Shown here piece after piece: positions 1 through 8,033 of a stretch of 64,000 nucleotides of DNA (within the stretch, counting starts at the first letter, position 1; each line of letters opens with the position of its first letter). Where the stretch lies: positions 62,001 to 126,000 of the forward strand of contig CAVZBY010000005.1 in the NCBI GenBank assembly GCA_963773685.1. The letters are read 5' to 3'. A program made the translations under genes and the position numbers. Under the pieces are notes generated by a model. The model was not told the origin of the DNA and ran no database searches. It saw only the letters and a program-made list of their open reading frames with translations. This DNA comes from JALHVH01 sp963773685 (GTDB lineage Bacteria > Acidobacteriota > Aminicenantia > Aminicenantales > Saccharicenantaceae).

Positions 1-680
1 GCGTTGGCGATGGTGATGATGGCCTCGTCGATCATCAGGCGCGGGACGATCTCGGGGATCCGGGCGGTGGTCCCCAGGATCCGGATCCCTTGAATGGCCT
101 TGTCGCGCTTCTCGGGATCGTCGTCGACGAAGCCGGCGACCTCCAGCCCCAGGTCGCCCCGCCGGCCCAGCTCCTGGGCCACCATGTTCCCCGCGTCTCC
201 CGCCCCGATGAGGAGGACCCGCTTCACGGCCCCGTTCCGCCGGCGCGTCAGGCTGTCGCGCCGGGTCGACTCGAGCGTGATCCGGCGGATCATCCGGACC
301 CCCGTCGTCCCCAGGATCACCAGCAGGAATTCGAGGACGATGACGCTGATGGGGAGGCGCAGCATCGCGAGCCGTTGGGGCGCGAGATAGCGGGCCAGGA
401 TGAGCAGGGCGGTCACCGGCAGGATCGCTTCGCATATGCGGACGACGTCCCGGATGGAGATATAGCGCCAGACGATCTTGTAGACGGACAGGAGGTGAAA
501 CGAGATGGAGCGGGCGATGACGATATAGGGCAGGAGGATAGCGAGCTGCCACAGGAAGCTCTCGGGGAAGACGCCCTCGAAACGGATGATGTAGGCCGCG
601 GCCAGGGACAGGGCGAAGACGAGGAGATCGACGATGCCCCGCCTGATCCTGAAGAGCATCGGCACGAATATCCGCTTCAT
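1..680 (-). CDS. pglF: PglF/CapD-type nucleotide-sugar 4,6-dehydratase, N-terminal part (runs off the window)
   Basis: The reading frame starts at ATG 680 and stays open to the window edge, so only about 226 residues are seen. Four hydrophobic membrane segments fill the first 130 residues, starting MKRIFVPMLFRIRRGIVDLL. A soluble part follows with the Rossmann motif VLLIGAGDAGNMVAQELGRR and a FVDDDPEKR stretch. This is the N-terminal architecture of PglF/WbpM/FlaA1-like membrane 4,6-dehydratases, which convert UDP-GlcNAc to the 4-keto-6-deoxy sugar. The catalytic SDR domain lies outside the window. It is the last visible gene of a leftward operon, directly after pglE-, pglD- and pglC-like genes, which supports UDP-bacillosamine synthesis. 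The family is secure; the exact product is inferred from neighbours. Confidence 0.85.
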   Translation of the reverse strand, partial: MKRIFVPMLFRIRRGIVDLLVFALSLAAAYIIRFEGVFPESFLWQLAILLPYIVIARSISFHLLSVYKIVWRYISIRDVVRICEAILPVTALLILARYLAPQRLAMLRLPISVIVLEFLLVILGTTGVRMIRRITLESTRRDSLTRRRNGAVKRVLLIGAGDAGNMVAQELGRRGDLGLEVAGFVDDDPEKRDKAIQGIRILGTTARIPEIVPRLMIDEAIITIAN

Positions 681-693
681 CTTTCTGTTCCCT

Positions 694-1836
694 TCACCGA
701 GTGCGGCCGGGCGCCCGGCGGCACCCCCCGATGATCCCGGCCACGCGTTCGACGTCATCGTAGCTCAACTGACTGCCGGAGGGCAAGCACAGGCCGCGCT
801 CGAACAGGTCCTCGGCGACATCCCCGCCGCGGCGGCGGCATCCGGCGAAGACCGGTTGAAGGTGCATCGGCTTCCAGATCGGCCGGGCTTCGATGTCTTC
901 GGCCTCGAGGGCCAGCCGCACGGCTTCGCGATCCGCGCCGAACGCGTCCGGAGAGATCAGGATGACGGTCAGCCAGTCGTTCGGGCTCCCGTGGGAAGCG
1001 ACGGGCATGAATTCGACGCCCGGAAGGCCTGCCAAGGCGGTCCGGTAATGTTCGTTGATACGGTGTCTCGCGGCGATCCGGTCGTCGAGGGCCCTGAGCT
1101 GCCCCCTCCCGATGGCGGCCAGGATGTTGCTCATCCGGTAATTATAGCCGATGCGGGAGTGCTGATAATGGGCCGCCGGATCCCGGGCCTGCGTGGCCAG
1201 GAAGCGGGCCTGGCGGACGAGCTCCCCGTCGGAGGAAGCCAGCAACCCCCCGCCGGAGGTCGTGATGATCTTGTTCCCGTTGAACGAAAAGACGGCCATT
1301 CGGCCGAAGGCTCCGGCCTGCTTCTCCCCGCATGTGGCGCCCAGGGCCTCGGCCGCGTCCTCGACGAGCGGCACGTCATGGGCCCGGCAGATCTCCTCGA
1401 TGCGCCCATAATCGGCGCATTGCCCGTAGAGGTCGACGGCGATGACCGCCCCGGGCCGGCGGCCGGCCTTTGCCAGCCCGGCTAGCTCCTCCTCGAGAAG
1501 GTCCGGGTCCAGGGTCCAGGTCTTCCTGTCGCAATCGATGAACACGGGGCGCGCGCCGACGTAGGCGACCGCGTTCGCCGTCGCGCCGAAGGTCAGGGTG
1601 GGGCAGAGCACGTCCTGGCCGGCCTGGATCTCGAGGAGCAGCATCGACAGATGCAGAGCGGCCGTCCCCGAGGAGAGCGCCGTGCCGTGCGCGACGCCGA
1701 CGCGGGCGCACATCTCCTTCTCGAAGGCGTCGACCATCGGGCCGAGCGGGGCGATCCAGTTCGACCGGAACGCTTCGGCCACGAACGCCTGCTCTTCGCC
1801 GGACATGTGGGGAGGGGAGAGATATAGGCGCGGCAT
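694..1836 (-). CDS. pglE: DegT/DnrJ/EryC1/StrS PLP-dependent sugar aminotransferase (PglE-like)
   Basis: 380 residues, the usual length for PLP-dependent sugar aminotransferases. The PLP lysine is Lys189 in SFNGNKIITTSGGG, and the EDAAEALGA motif (about residues 159-167) matches the cofactor-binding region. The N-terminus (LSPPHMSGEEQAFVAEAF) and the GP-L-G substrate loop resemble PglE/PseC/perosamine-synthase enzymes. These transfer an amino group from glutamate to the 4-keto carbon of a UDP- or GDP-linked 6-deoxy sugar. The start ATG is one base past the stop of the acetyltransferase gene, and the dehydratase follows 13 bases on. That pglC-pglD-pglE-pglF order suggests the substrate is UDP-4-keto-6-deoxy-GlcNAc. 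A GDP-perosamine role cannot be excluded from sequence alone. Confidence 0.85.
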   Translation of the reverse strand: MPRLYLSPPHMSGEEQAFVAEAFRSNWIAPLGPMVDAFEKEMCARVGVAHGTALSSGTAALHLSMLLLEIQAGQDVLCPTLTFGATANAVAYVGARPVFIDCDRKTWTLDPDLLEEELAGLAKAGRRPGAVIAVDLYGQCADYGRIEEICRAHDVPLVEDAAEALGATCGEKQAGAFGRMAVFSFNGNKIITTSGGGLLASSDGELVRQARFLATQARDPAAHYQHSRIGYNYRMSNILAAIGRGQLRALDDRIAARHRINEHYRTALAGLPGVEFMPVASHGSPNDWLTVILISPDAFGADREAVRLALEAEDIEARPIWKPMHLQPVFAGCRRRGGDVAEDLFERGLCLPSGSQLSYDDVERVAGIIGGCRRAPGRTR

Positions 1837-1837
1837 G

Positions 1838-2482
1838 TCAGTCTTCCTCGTTCATCCTGAGAAATCGTGCCGGGTTCCCGGCGACCACCCAGGAATCCGG
1901 GATGTCCCGGATCACGGCAGCCCCCAGGCCCACGATGACATTCCGGCCGATCCGGCAATTGTTGATGACGGAGGCGCCCAGGCCGATCCAGCTTCCGGCC
2001 CCGACGGAGACGCCCCCTCCGAGCCGGGCCCCGGGGGAGATGTGGACGAAATCGCCGATAAGGCAGTCGTGATCGATGCCGGCCGCCGTGTTGACGATGA
2101 CGTGGCGGCCGACCGTGGTCCCGCAGTTGATCACGGCCCCGGCCATGACGACCGTCCCCGGTCCGAGGCTCGTGTTCCCGCCGATGACCGCGGACGGGTG
2201 GACGGCCGTATCGAAGGCTGTCCTTCCGGCGGCCTCTATTTTCGCCGCGGCCCGCTTCCGGGCGGCGTTGTCGCCGATCCCGATGATCAGGCGAACTCCC
2301 GCTTCCATCCCGGGCCCCAGGAGCGCCTCCGGCCCGGCGATCCGGGGCCCCGGGCCGTCCGTCCCCCATTTCGACGGGTCGTCGTCGATGAAGCCGGCGA
2401 GCGTCCTTCCCGCGAAGGCGAGGATGTCGGCGATGACCCGGGCATGGCCTCCCGATCCGTAGATGAACAGGCCCGGGCTCAT
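1838..2482 (-). CDS. pglD: PglD-type sugar O/N-acetyltransferase with left-handed beta helix
   Basis: 214 residues from ATG 2482, whose ATGA overlaps the stop of the sugar-phosphate transferase gene by 4 bases. The N-terminal domain starts FIYGSGGHARVIADIL, the typical PglD/NeuD nucleotide-sugar-binding Rossmann fold. From about residue 95 there are hexapeptide repeats (VHPSAVIGG, GPGTVVMAGAVINCG, RIGRNVIVGLGAAV) that form a left-handed beta helix. His138 in GIDHDCLIGD is in the position of the catalytic base. PglD acetylates the 4-amino group of UDP-4-amino-sugars with acetyl-CoA, the last step of UDP-N,N-diacetylbacillosamine synthesis. The neighbouring aminotransferase and dehydratase fit that pathway. 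A longer reading from 3298 is an upstream extension in the shadow of other genes and was rejected. Confidence 0.86.
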   Translation of the reverse strand: MSPGLFIYGSGGHARVIADILAFAGRTLAGFIDDDPSKWGTDGPGPRIAGPEALLGPGMEAGVRLIIGIGDNAARKRAAAKIEAAGRTAFDTAVHPSAVIGGNTSLGPGTVVMAGAVINCGTTVGRHVIVNTAAGIDHDCLIGDFVHISPGARLGGGVSVGAGSWIGLGASVINNCRIGRNVIVGLGAAVIRDIPDSWVVAGNPARFLRMNEED

Positions 2483-3135
2483 TCGCCTTCCCCTCTGCCC
2501 ATGAATTCCTTCATCGTGGCCTCCTCGGGATGATGGATCCCCTCGCGCTTCAGGACCTTGCCTGCGGTCCGGGCGATGATCCTGATATCGAGCTCCAGGG
2601 AAACGTGGTCCACATACCAGACGTCGAGGCGGAACCGCTCGTCCCAGGTCAGGGCGTTCCGGCCGTTGACCTGCGCCCAGCCGGTGATCCCGGGCCTGAC
2701 CTCGTGGCGTCGCGCCTGTTCCGGAGTGTATCGCTCGAGATATCGCTTCAACAGGGGGCGAGGGCCAACGAGACTCATGTCGCCCTTCAGGACGTTCAGG
2801 AGCTCGGGAAGCTCGTCCAGGCTGAGCCGGCGGAGGATCCCTCCGAAAGGCGTCAGGCGCTCGGCGTCCGAGGCACAGGGGTTCTCGCCGTCCCGGGCCT
2901 CGACCATCGTGCGGAACTTGACCAGGGTGAAGAGCCTGGCGTGCCGTCCCGGCCTCTGTTGGCGGAAGAGAACGGGAGCGCCGAGGATCAGGCCTACGAG
3001 CGCGGCCAGCACGGCCATGAGGGGCGCCAGAATGACCAGGGCCGGAAGTGCCAGAGCGATGTCGAACAGGCGCTTGCCGAAGCGCCGGTAAAAACCCTCT
3101 TTCCGGTCCCCGACGTCCATGGCGTGATCGCTCAC
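2479..3135 (-). CDS. pglC: Undecaprenyl-phosphate sugar phosphotransferase (PglC-like)
   Basis: 218 residues with one N-terminal hydrophobic re-entrant helix (about 22-52), KFRTM, then SLDELPEL with the Asp107-Glu108 catalytic pair, NVLKGDMSLVGPRPLL and RPGITGWAQVNGRN. This is the minimal monotopic phosphoglycosyl-transferase core seen in Campylobacter PglC. There is no large WbaP/WcaJ-type membrane domain. The enzyme moves a sugar phosphate, diNAcBac-1-P in the case of PglC, from UDP to undecaprenyl phosphate at the inner leaflet, so it starts assembly of the repeat unit. It overlaps both neighbours by 4 bases (ATGA), so translation is probably coupled. Strong family call; the sugar specificity rests on the adjacent pglD/E/F-like genes. 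Confidence 0.9.
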   Translation of the reverse strand: MSDHAMDVGDRKEGFYRRFGKRLFDIALALPALVILAPLMAVLAALVGLILGAPVLFRQQRPGRHARLFTLVKFRTMVEARDGENPCASDAERLTPFGGILRRLSLDELPELLNVLKGDMSLVGPRPLLKRYLERYTPEQARRHEVRPGITGWAQVNGRNALTWDERFRLDVWYVDHVSLELDIRIIARTAGKVLKREGIHHPEEATMKEFMGRGEGE

Positions 3136-4400
3136 CGCGGGCTCCGCGTTCCGGCGGGGCCGTCGGCGTTGCCCGCCGCGGGACCCCCGACCGCCTCCAG
3201 AATGCCCGCCAGACGTGCGGCGAGCAGGTCCCGATGGAACATTTCGTTGGCCATTCGCCGGGCCGCCGCCGAGGCCTTCGCCAAGCGGGCCGGATCATGG
3301 AGAAATTCCGATAGCGCGACCGCCGCCTTCGCGGGATCGTCCGCCGGGAGGACGATCCCCGCGGCGTTCTCCCGCAGGAGATCGGCCTGCCAGCCGGGAT
3401 GATTGATAGCGACGGGCTTGCCGGCCGCCAGGGCGTCGAAGAACTTATTCGCCGAATTGTCCTGCAGGGCCTCCAGGGGAATGACCACGGAGACCGCGAC
3501 CGTCGCGGCGGCCAACAGATTCGGGACCTCGGACTTCGGGACCGGAGGCCAGATCATGAGCGTGCGATCGAGGACGCCCGCGCGTTCGGCCCGCGCTTTC
3601 AGCTGGACGGCCTCGGCGCCGCTTCCCACGAGCAGGAAACGGACCTCGGGGGAGATCGACTTCATGGCGGCGGCGAGGTCCACGAGATAGCTCAACCCGT
3701 TGATCCGGCCGAACGCCCCGGCATAGACGACCAGGGGCTGTCCCGGCGCCATGCCTAACCGCTCACGGACACGATCCCCGCTCCCGCCGGGAACGTCGAA
3801 GAGGTCGACGTCGCTGCCGTTCGGAATGACGGTGACGCGCGAGGCCGGGATGCCGCGCCTCATGACGCCGCGGGCCATGCCGGGAGAGAGGGCCACGATA
3901 TGGGCCGAAGAATGATAGGCTACCCATTCCAGCCAGCGGGCGGCCGTTCGGGTCAGGGGATCGCGGAGGGCGCCCACGGCGATGGGCAGGTCCGGCCAGA
4001 GATCGCGCACCTCGAAGACCAGCGGGATCCGGTGGAACAGCTTCGCGGCAAGCGCGGGAAGGATGATGGTCAGGGGCGTGCTCGTGGCGAAGACGACATC
4101 CCCCTTGGCCTTCAGGACGCGGCGGGAGGCCGCGGCGGCGAACCGGAAAAAGGCGCGGATCCGGGAGGCGAAGGGCATGGCGTTGTCGTAGGGCACGCGG
4201 ACGATCTCCAGGCGGATCCCCTCGAGCTCGCGGGCATGCCAGCCGTCCGACGGCGCCCAGGTTTCGTCCAGATTGGCGGAGGATGTGATCATCGTGACGC
4301 CATGACCTTTCGCGGCCAGGCGGCGGGCCATCTCGTAGGAGCGCGTGCCTCCCGGCCTGTCCGGGGGGGTGAAGTACTGATGCAGATAGATGATGCGCAT
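3132..4400 (-). CDS. Glycosyltransferase family 4 (WbuB-like)
   Basis: 422 residues. The N-terminus MRIIYLHQYFTPPDRPGG followed by TRSYEMARRLAAKGHGVT is characteristic of WbuB-like GT4 enzymes, which often transfer N-acetyl-L-fucosamine or L-quinovosamine. A GT-B fold is indicated by the acceptor domain, the VIPNGSDVDLFD linker (about residue 190) and the C-terminal donor domain with LVVYAGAFGRINGL, an ALQDNSANKFFDALAAGKPV segment holding the E/N-rich sugar-nucleotide site, and a short basic tail. It overlaps pglC by 4 bases. A CapD-family gene and an RmlD-family gene in the same operon could make such an L-sugar donor. That link is an inference. Confidence 0.82.
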   Translation of the reverse strand: MRIIYLHQYFTPPDRPGGTRSYEMARRLAAKGHGVTMITSSANLDETWAPSDGWHARELEGIRLEIVRVPYDNAMPFASRIRAFFRFAAAASRRVLKAKGDVVFATSTPLTIILPALAAKLFHRIPLVFEVRDLWPDLPIAVGALRDPLTRTAARWLEWVAYHSSAHIVALSPGMARGVMRRGIPASRVTVIPNGSDVDLFDVPGGSGDRVRERLGMAPGQPLVVYAGAFGRINGLSYLVDLAAAMKSISPEVRFLLVGSGAEAVQLKARAERAGVLDRTLMIWPPVPKSEVPNLLAAATVAVSVVIPLEALQDNSANKFFDALAAGKPVAINHPGWQADLLRENAAGIVLPADDPAKAAVALSEFLHDPARLAKASAAARRMANEMFHRDLLAARLAGILEAVGGPAAGNADGPAGTRSPR

Positions 4401-4406
4401 GGACGC

Positions 4407-5528
4407 TCAGCGGGAGAGAACCGACCGATAGAAGGCGACGAGCTTCCGGGCCTCGGTTGACCAGTTGAATTCCTTGATGACCGCTTCCCGGCCCCGGGCC
4501 CCCATGGCGACGGCTTCCCCGGAATTCCGGGAGAGGTATAGAAGGGCCTCCGCGATCCGTTCCGGGTCAGCGGGATCGACGCAGAAGCCGCATCCGACGC
4601 GTTCGACGACATCCCGGTACAGAGGAAAATCCGATACGACGACGGGCAATCCCAGGGCCATGTATTCGAACATCTTCGTCGGATAGGATTCGAAATAGTT
4701 CGGAACGGACTGCAGCACGGCGAGACCGGCATGGCAGCGAGCCATGACCCGCCAGCCGTCCTCCGGGATCATCCGGCCGTGAAAAACGACGTCGGCCGCC
4801 TCCCCGGAGCGGCCCTCGCCGAGCAGGGTGCGCTTATGATCTTCTTCGACCGGCCCCACGAAATGAAGCCCCGCGCCCGGGCCGCGCGCGGACAGCATCC
4901 GGACGGCTTTCACCATGGCCAGACTGCCCCGGATCTCCGATATCCCGCCCATGTACCCCGCCGTGAACGCCGCGAACTTGTCTTCCCGGATGGATGACAA
5001 ATCGAGGACATCGGGGAGATTGAGGACGATCGTCGAATCCTTCGAGGCCGGGAAATGCTTGGGATAAGATTTCTCGGCGAAGACGACGGGCATTTTCCCG
5101 AGGAGCCGTCTCTCGAGTCCGCCGAACAGCGCCGCCGCCGGCCGCCTCAACGAGCGCGGGATCCATCCCTTGGTCAACAGGGCGCCCCGGAAATTTTCGT
5201 GCATGTCGAAGACGACCCGCTTTCCCATCAGCCGGAGGCATCGGGCCCAAGGCAGGAGCTCGGGGTCATGGAAATGGTAGAGATCGGCATCCTCCTCCCG
5301 GGCGGCCCTGAAGACCCGATATCCCGTGCCCGTCATGCGCCGGAGGCGATTCGCCGGCCGCGGGACCGAACGGATCCTCACGCCGCGGATCTCCCCATCG
5401 GCCCTCTCCTCCCTGGGCACGATCAGGACGACCTCGAACCCTTCCCGGGCCAGCGTCCGGCACTCCTGGTAAAAGATCCGGGTATCGTGCAGGCCGTGCG
5501 CGGAGGTCATATGGACGATCTTCGTCAT
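4407..5528 (-). CDS. Glycosyltransferase family 4
   Basis: 373 residues from ATG 5528 (MTKIVHMTSAHGLHDTRIFY). A TSxH-x-x-x-DtRI opening is common in GT4 enzymes of polysaccharide clusters. The donor domain holds YMGGISEIRGSLAMVKAVRM and the C-terminal SYPTKMFEYMALGLPVV motif for the nucleotide sugar. It lies 6 bases upstream of the WbuB-like gene and its ATG overlaps the end of the polymerase gene (ATGA). It should add one sugar to the lipid-linked repeat on the cytoplasmic face. Donor and acceptor cannot be read from sequence. A longer frame starting at 6197 runs antisense-like through the polymerase gene and is not the real start. Confidence 0.82.
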   Translation of the reverse strand: MTKIVHMTSAHGLHDTRIFYQECRTLAREGFEVVLIVPREERADGEIRGVRIRSVPRPANRLRRMTGTGYRVFRAAREEDADLYHFHDPELLPWARCLRLMGKRVVFDMHENFRGALLTKGWIPRSLRRPAAALFGGLERRLLGKMPVVFAEKSYPKHFPASKDSTIVLNLPDVLDLSSIREDKFAAFTAGYMGGISEIRGSLAMVKAVRMLSARGPGAGLHFVGPVEEDHKRTLLGEGRSGEAADVVFHGRMIPEDGWRVMARCHAGLAVLQSVPNYFESYPTKMFEYMALGLPVVVSDFPLYRDVVERVGCGFCVDPADPERIAEALLYLSRNSGEAVAMGARGREAVIKEFNWSTEARKLVAFYRSVLSR

Positions 5529-6778
5529 GGGGCCGGCCTCCGCGGGTCCCGTTGAGCGGCGGATGGAGGCGGGACCGCGAATACGCCCATCATCGAATAC
5601 CACAGGGTCGGCTCGATGACGGAAAGGCTCAACAGGCCGCGCAGGAAGAATACGAGGAACAGGCAGGCGATCCAGCCGTGGGCCTGCCGGACCGCCAATA
5701 TGGCCAGGCTGCGTTTGATCGCGGCCAGGGACAGGACGAGAAAAGCGAGCCCCCCGAAGATCCCCGTCGCCATGAACGCTTCGAGAATATGGTTGTGGGG
5801 ATAGATGAGGCGGCTCCGCTCCTCGAGAGAGCTCCCCAGCCAGGGGTGGTGCAGGAACTGGACGGAGGCGTTCATGGCCATTCGGATCCGCCCGCCGCCG
5901 GCGGTCTCCGGGTCGGTCTTCAATTGCGTCACCAGTTTTCCGTAGCGCCACAGGGTCCGTGAATTCATTTGGGTCATGAGCAGGACCATGATGATCCCGA
6001 TGCCTCCCGCCGCGATGAGGATCCTTGTCGTGCGCCGGCGGCCGGGCCTTCGTAGGCTCTTGAGAACGACGATGCCGCAGACGATAAAGCAGACCAGGAA
6101 CGCGGAGCGCGTCCCCCCGAGGAGGAGGAGCGTTCCCCCCATCACGACGACGGCCAGGAGCCCGGCCTTGAGCAGCGTCCTGCGTTTTCCCTCCCATTTC
6201 ATGAACAGGAGCTGAACGCTGATGACGACGGCCGTCGCCCCGATATAGGAGAGGGCGATCGGGGACAACAGATTCGCGGTGTCATAGCCCAAGGTTTGCA
6301 GGCTGCGGTAGGATTTGTCCAGGATGTCGCGATTGAACAGCAGGAGAAGCGACACGCAAGCCATGTGCACGGAGAAGAAGCCCCATAAGGCCGAACGATT
6401 CTCCTCGGGGCCCAGCCGGGACAGGAATACGAACATGGGAAAGAACGTCATCCCGACCGCTCGCTGGACGTATTCGCCGGGCGGTTGTCCCAGGGGCACG
6501 GGGGCCAGGAAGCCGTCCAGGGCGATGCGCAGGAAATAAAAGAGCCAGAACGTGAACAGGGGGATCCAGAGCCAGCCCAGAGACGCCAGGGGCTGACGGG
6601 AGCGCGAGAGGGCCAGGAAGATCAGGGAGAAGCCCAGGAAACCGATCCTGTAGGGCACGGTGAACGTCCGGGCGGCGGCTCCGAAGCCCGCGGTCAGGAC
6701 GCAAAAGAGAAGCAGGTCGAAGCCCGAAAAGCCTCCGCCATAGGCGACGGCGACGAGGCCGCGCGAAGGCTTGATCAT
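5525..6778 (-). CDS. O-antigen polymerase/ligase-like membrane protein (Wzy candidate)
   Basis: 417 residues from ATG 6778 (MIKPSRGLVAVAYGGG). About ten to twelve hydrophobic segments are visible. The Wzy_C/O-antigen ligase signature is present: ETAGGGRIRMAMNASVQF, then HHPWLGSS and YPHNHILEAFMATGIFGGL in the large periplasmic loop. A second O-antigen-ligase family gene (waaL-like) lies at 26,796-27,965 in the LPS-core region. This copy, inside the operon with Wzx and glycosyltransferases, is therefore more likely the repeat-unit polymerase Wzy. It overlaps both neighbours by 4 bases. Polymerase versus ligase is decided only by context. Confidence 0.78.
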   Translation of the reverse strand: MIKPSRGLVAVAYGGGFSGFDLLLFCVLTAGFGAAARTFTVPYRIGFLGFSLIFLALSRSRQPLASLGWLWIPLFTFWLFYFLRIALDGFLAPVPLGQPPGEYVQRAVGMTFFPMFVFLSRLGPEENRSALWGFFSVHMACVSLLLLFNRDILDKSYRSLQTLGYDTANLLSPIALSYIGATAVVISVQLLFMKWEGKRRTLLKAGLLAVVVMGGTLLLLGGTRSAFLVCFIVCGIVVLKSLRRPGRRRTTRILIAAGGIGIIMVLLMTQMNSRTLWRYGKLVTQLKTDPETAGGGRIRMAMNASVQFLHHPWLGSSLEERSRLIYPHNHILEAFMATGIFGGLAFLVLSLAAIKRSLAILAVRQAHGWIACLFLVFFLRGLLSLSVIEPTLWYSMMGVFAVPPPSAAQRDPRRPAP

Positions 6779-8031
6779 CCTGGCCCCTCGGTCTTCCCGG
6801 AGGTCGTCCTGGAACCGCTGTCGACGGCGCCCATGACACGATCCGCGAACCGGATGTCCTGCTCCCGGAGGAGGGCAACGAGCCGGTCCACGGCCTCCTC
6901 GATATCCTTCAGGCCCGTGACCCGGCGGCCGGGCGGTTTCGCGGAACCCCAACGGATCCGTTGGACGAGTTTCCTACCCCGAAGGATGAAGAGCGAGACG
7001 CAGGCTCCGAGGAATTCCAGCGTTCCCCGAAGACGCCCCTTTCGGACCTGTCTCAGGGCCCGATAGAAATTGGGCAGGGTGATGGAGATCTCTTTCGGAT
7101 GGAAGACGGCGCATAGGGCGTGCAGAAGCGGGACGTTGAACTCGGCCAGGAGATCCTTCCGCCCGGCGGCTTTCAGGGCTTGGACGACGTCCTCTCCCCA
7201 TATCGTCGGGCCCCCGAAGAACCGGGGCACGAACGGAGACCAGTCCCTGACGGCCCTTGCCGGAACGTGCGTCCAATCCTCGAGCCTTCCGACATGCTTT
7301 TTCACGGAGCCCAACCCGGCCATGCTCCGGCCGGCGGCCCCGGGGACGAAAAGGGGATAATCCACCCAGCAGATCCTCTGGACGACCGTCCCGAGGGCCA
7401 CCGCGCTCGAAAGGTCCGGGCTCGGGCCGGGGAAGTACGTCCCCGTCCGGTCCCGCACGGCGTCGAACGAGCTGCGCTTGACGGCGCCATAATAGACCTT
7501 CGGGAGACGCGCGGCGCTTCCCCCGGCCGCTCTCGCGCACGCGCGCAATTCTTCGTCCGGGTCGGGCCAGGCCACCGTCCCCGTGAACGCGGATAGTTCG
7601 AGGGACCCGGAAAAGGCGGATCCATAATAGCGATATCGATGGTCCGGCCAACGGTACTGCGCCGGCCGGGACGTGACGATGGCCTCGATGCCCATCGCGT
7701 CGCACCAGGAAACCGCATCCAGGAGCTCCGGATTCACGCCGTCGTCGTCGCCCAGGAAGGTGATGTATCGGCCGGTCGCGAGCTCCGCCCCTCGCTCGAA
7801 ATTCCGGTTGGCGTCGACCTTGTCCCTGTCCCGGTTGTATTTCACCCGGGGATCATGCAACGTTCCTACGAATTCCTCGAGCTCGCCGTCATCGCTGTTG
7901 TCCTGGATGACGAGCTCCATCCGGGGCCCGGGGACCTTCAGGGCGCTCCGGATGGCGGACTTGGCGTATCGCGCCCTGTTCCGGGTCGGGATCACGATGG
8001 ACAACAGAGGAACGTTATGACCGGCATCCAT
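6775..8031 (-). CDS. Glycosyltransferase family 2
   Basis: 418 residues from ATG 8031, two bases after the flippase stop. The N-terminal GT-A domain is clear: PLLSIVIPTRNRARYAKSAI, then ELVIQDNSDD and the metal-binding ATGRYITFLGDDDGVNPELL with a DDD (DxD-type) motif at about residue 95. The C-terminal 150 residues are less typical and include a hydrophobic LEFLGACVSLFIL helix, perhaps for membrane association, and a polar tail. It sits between the flippase and polymerase genes and overlaps the latter by 4 bases. The linkage formed is unknown. A 625-residue frame that begins at 8652 is an artefact upstream extension. Confidence 0.83.
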   Translation of the reverse strand: MDAGHNVPLLSIVIPTRNRARYAKSAIRSALKVPGPRMELVIQDNSDDGELEEFVGTLHDPRVKYNRDRDKVDANRNFERGAELATGRYITFLGDDDGVNPELLDAVSWCDAMGIEAIVTSRPAQYRWPDHRYRYYGSAFSGSLELSAFTGTVAWPDPDEELRACARAAGGSAARLPKVYYGAVKRSSFDAVRDRTGTYFPGPSPDLSSAVALGTVVQRICWVDYPLFVPGAAGRSMAGLGSVKKHVGRLEDWTHVPARAVRDWSPFVPRFFGGPTIWGEDVVQALKAAGRKDLLAEFNVPLLHALCAVFHPKEISITLPNFYRALRQVRKGRLRGTLEFLGACVSLFILRGRKLVQRIRWGSAKPPGRRVTGLKDIEEAVDRLVALLREQDIRFADRVMGAVDSGSRTTSGKTEGPG

Positions 8032-8033
8032 GG

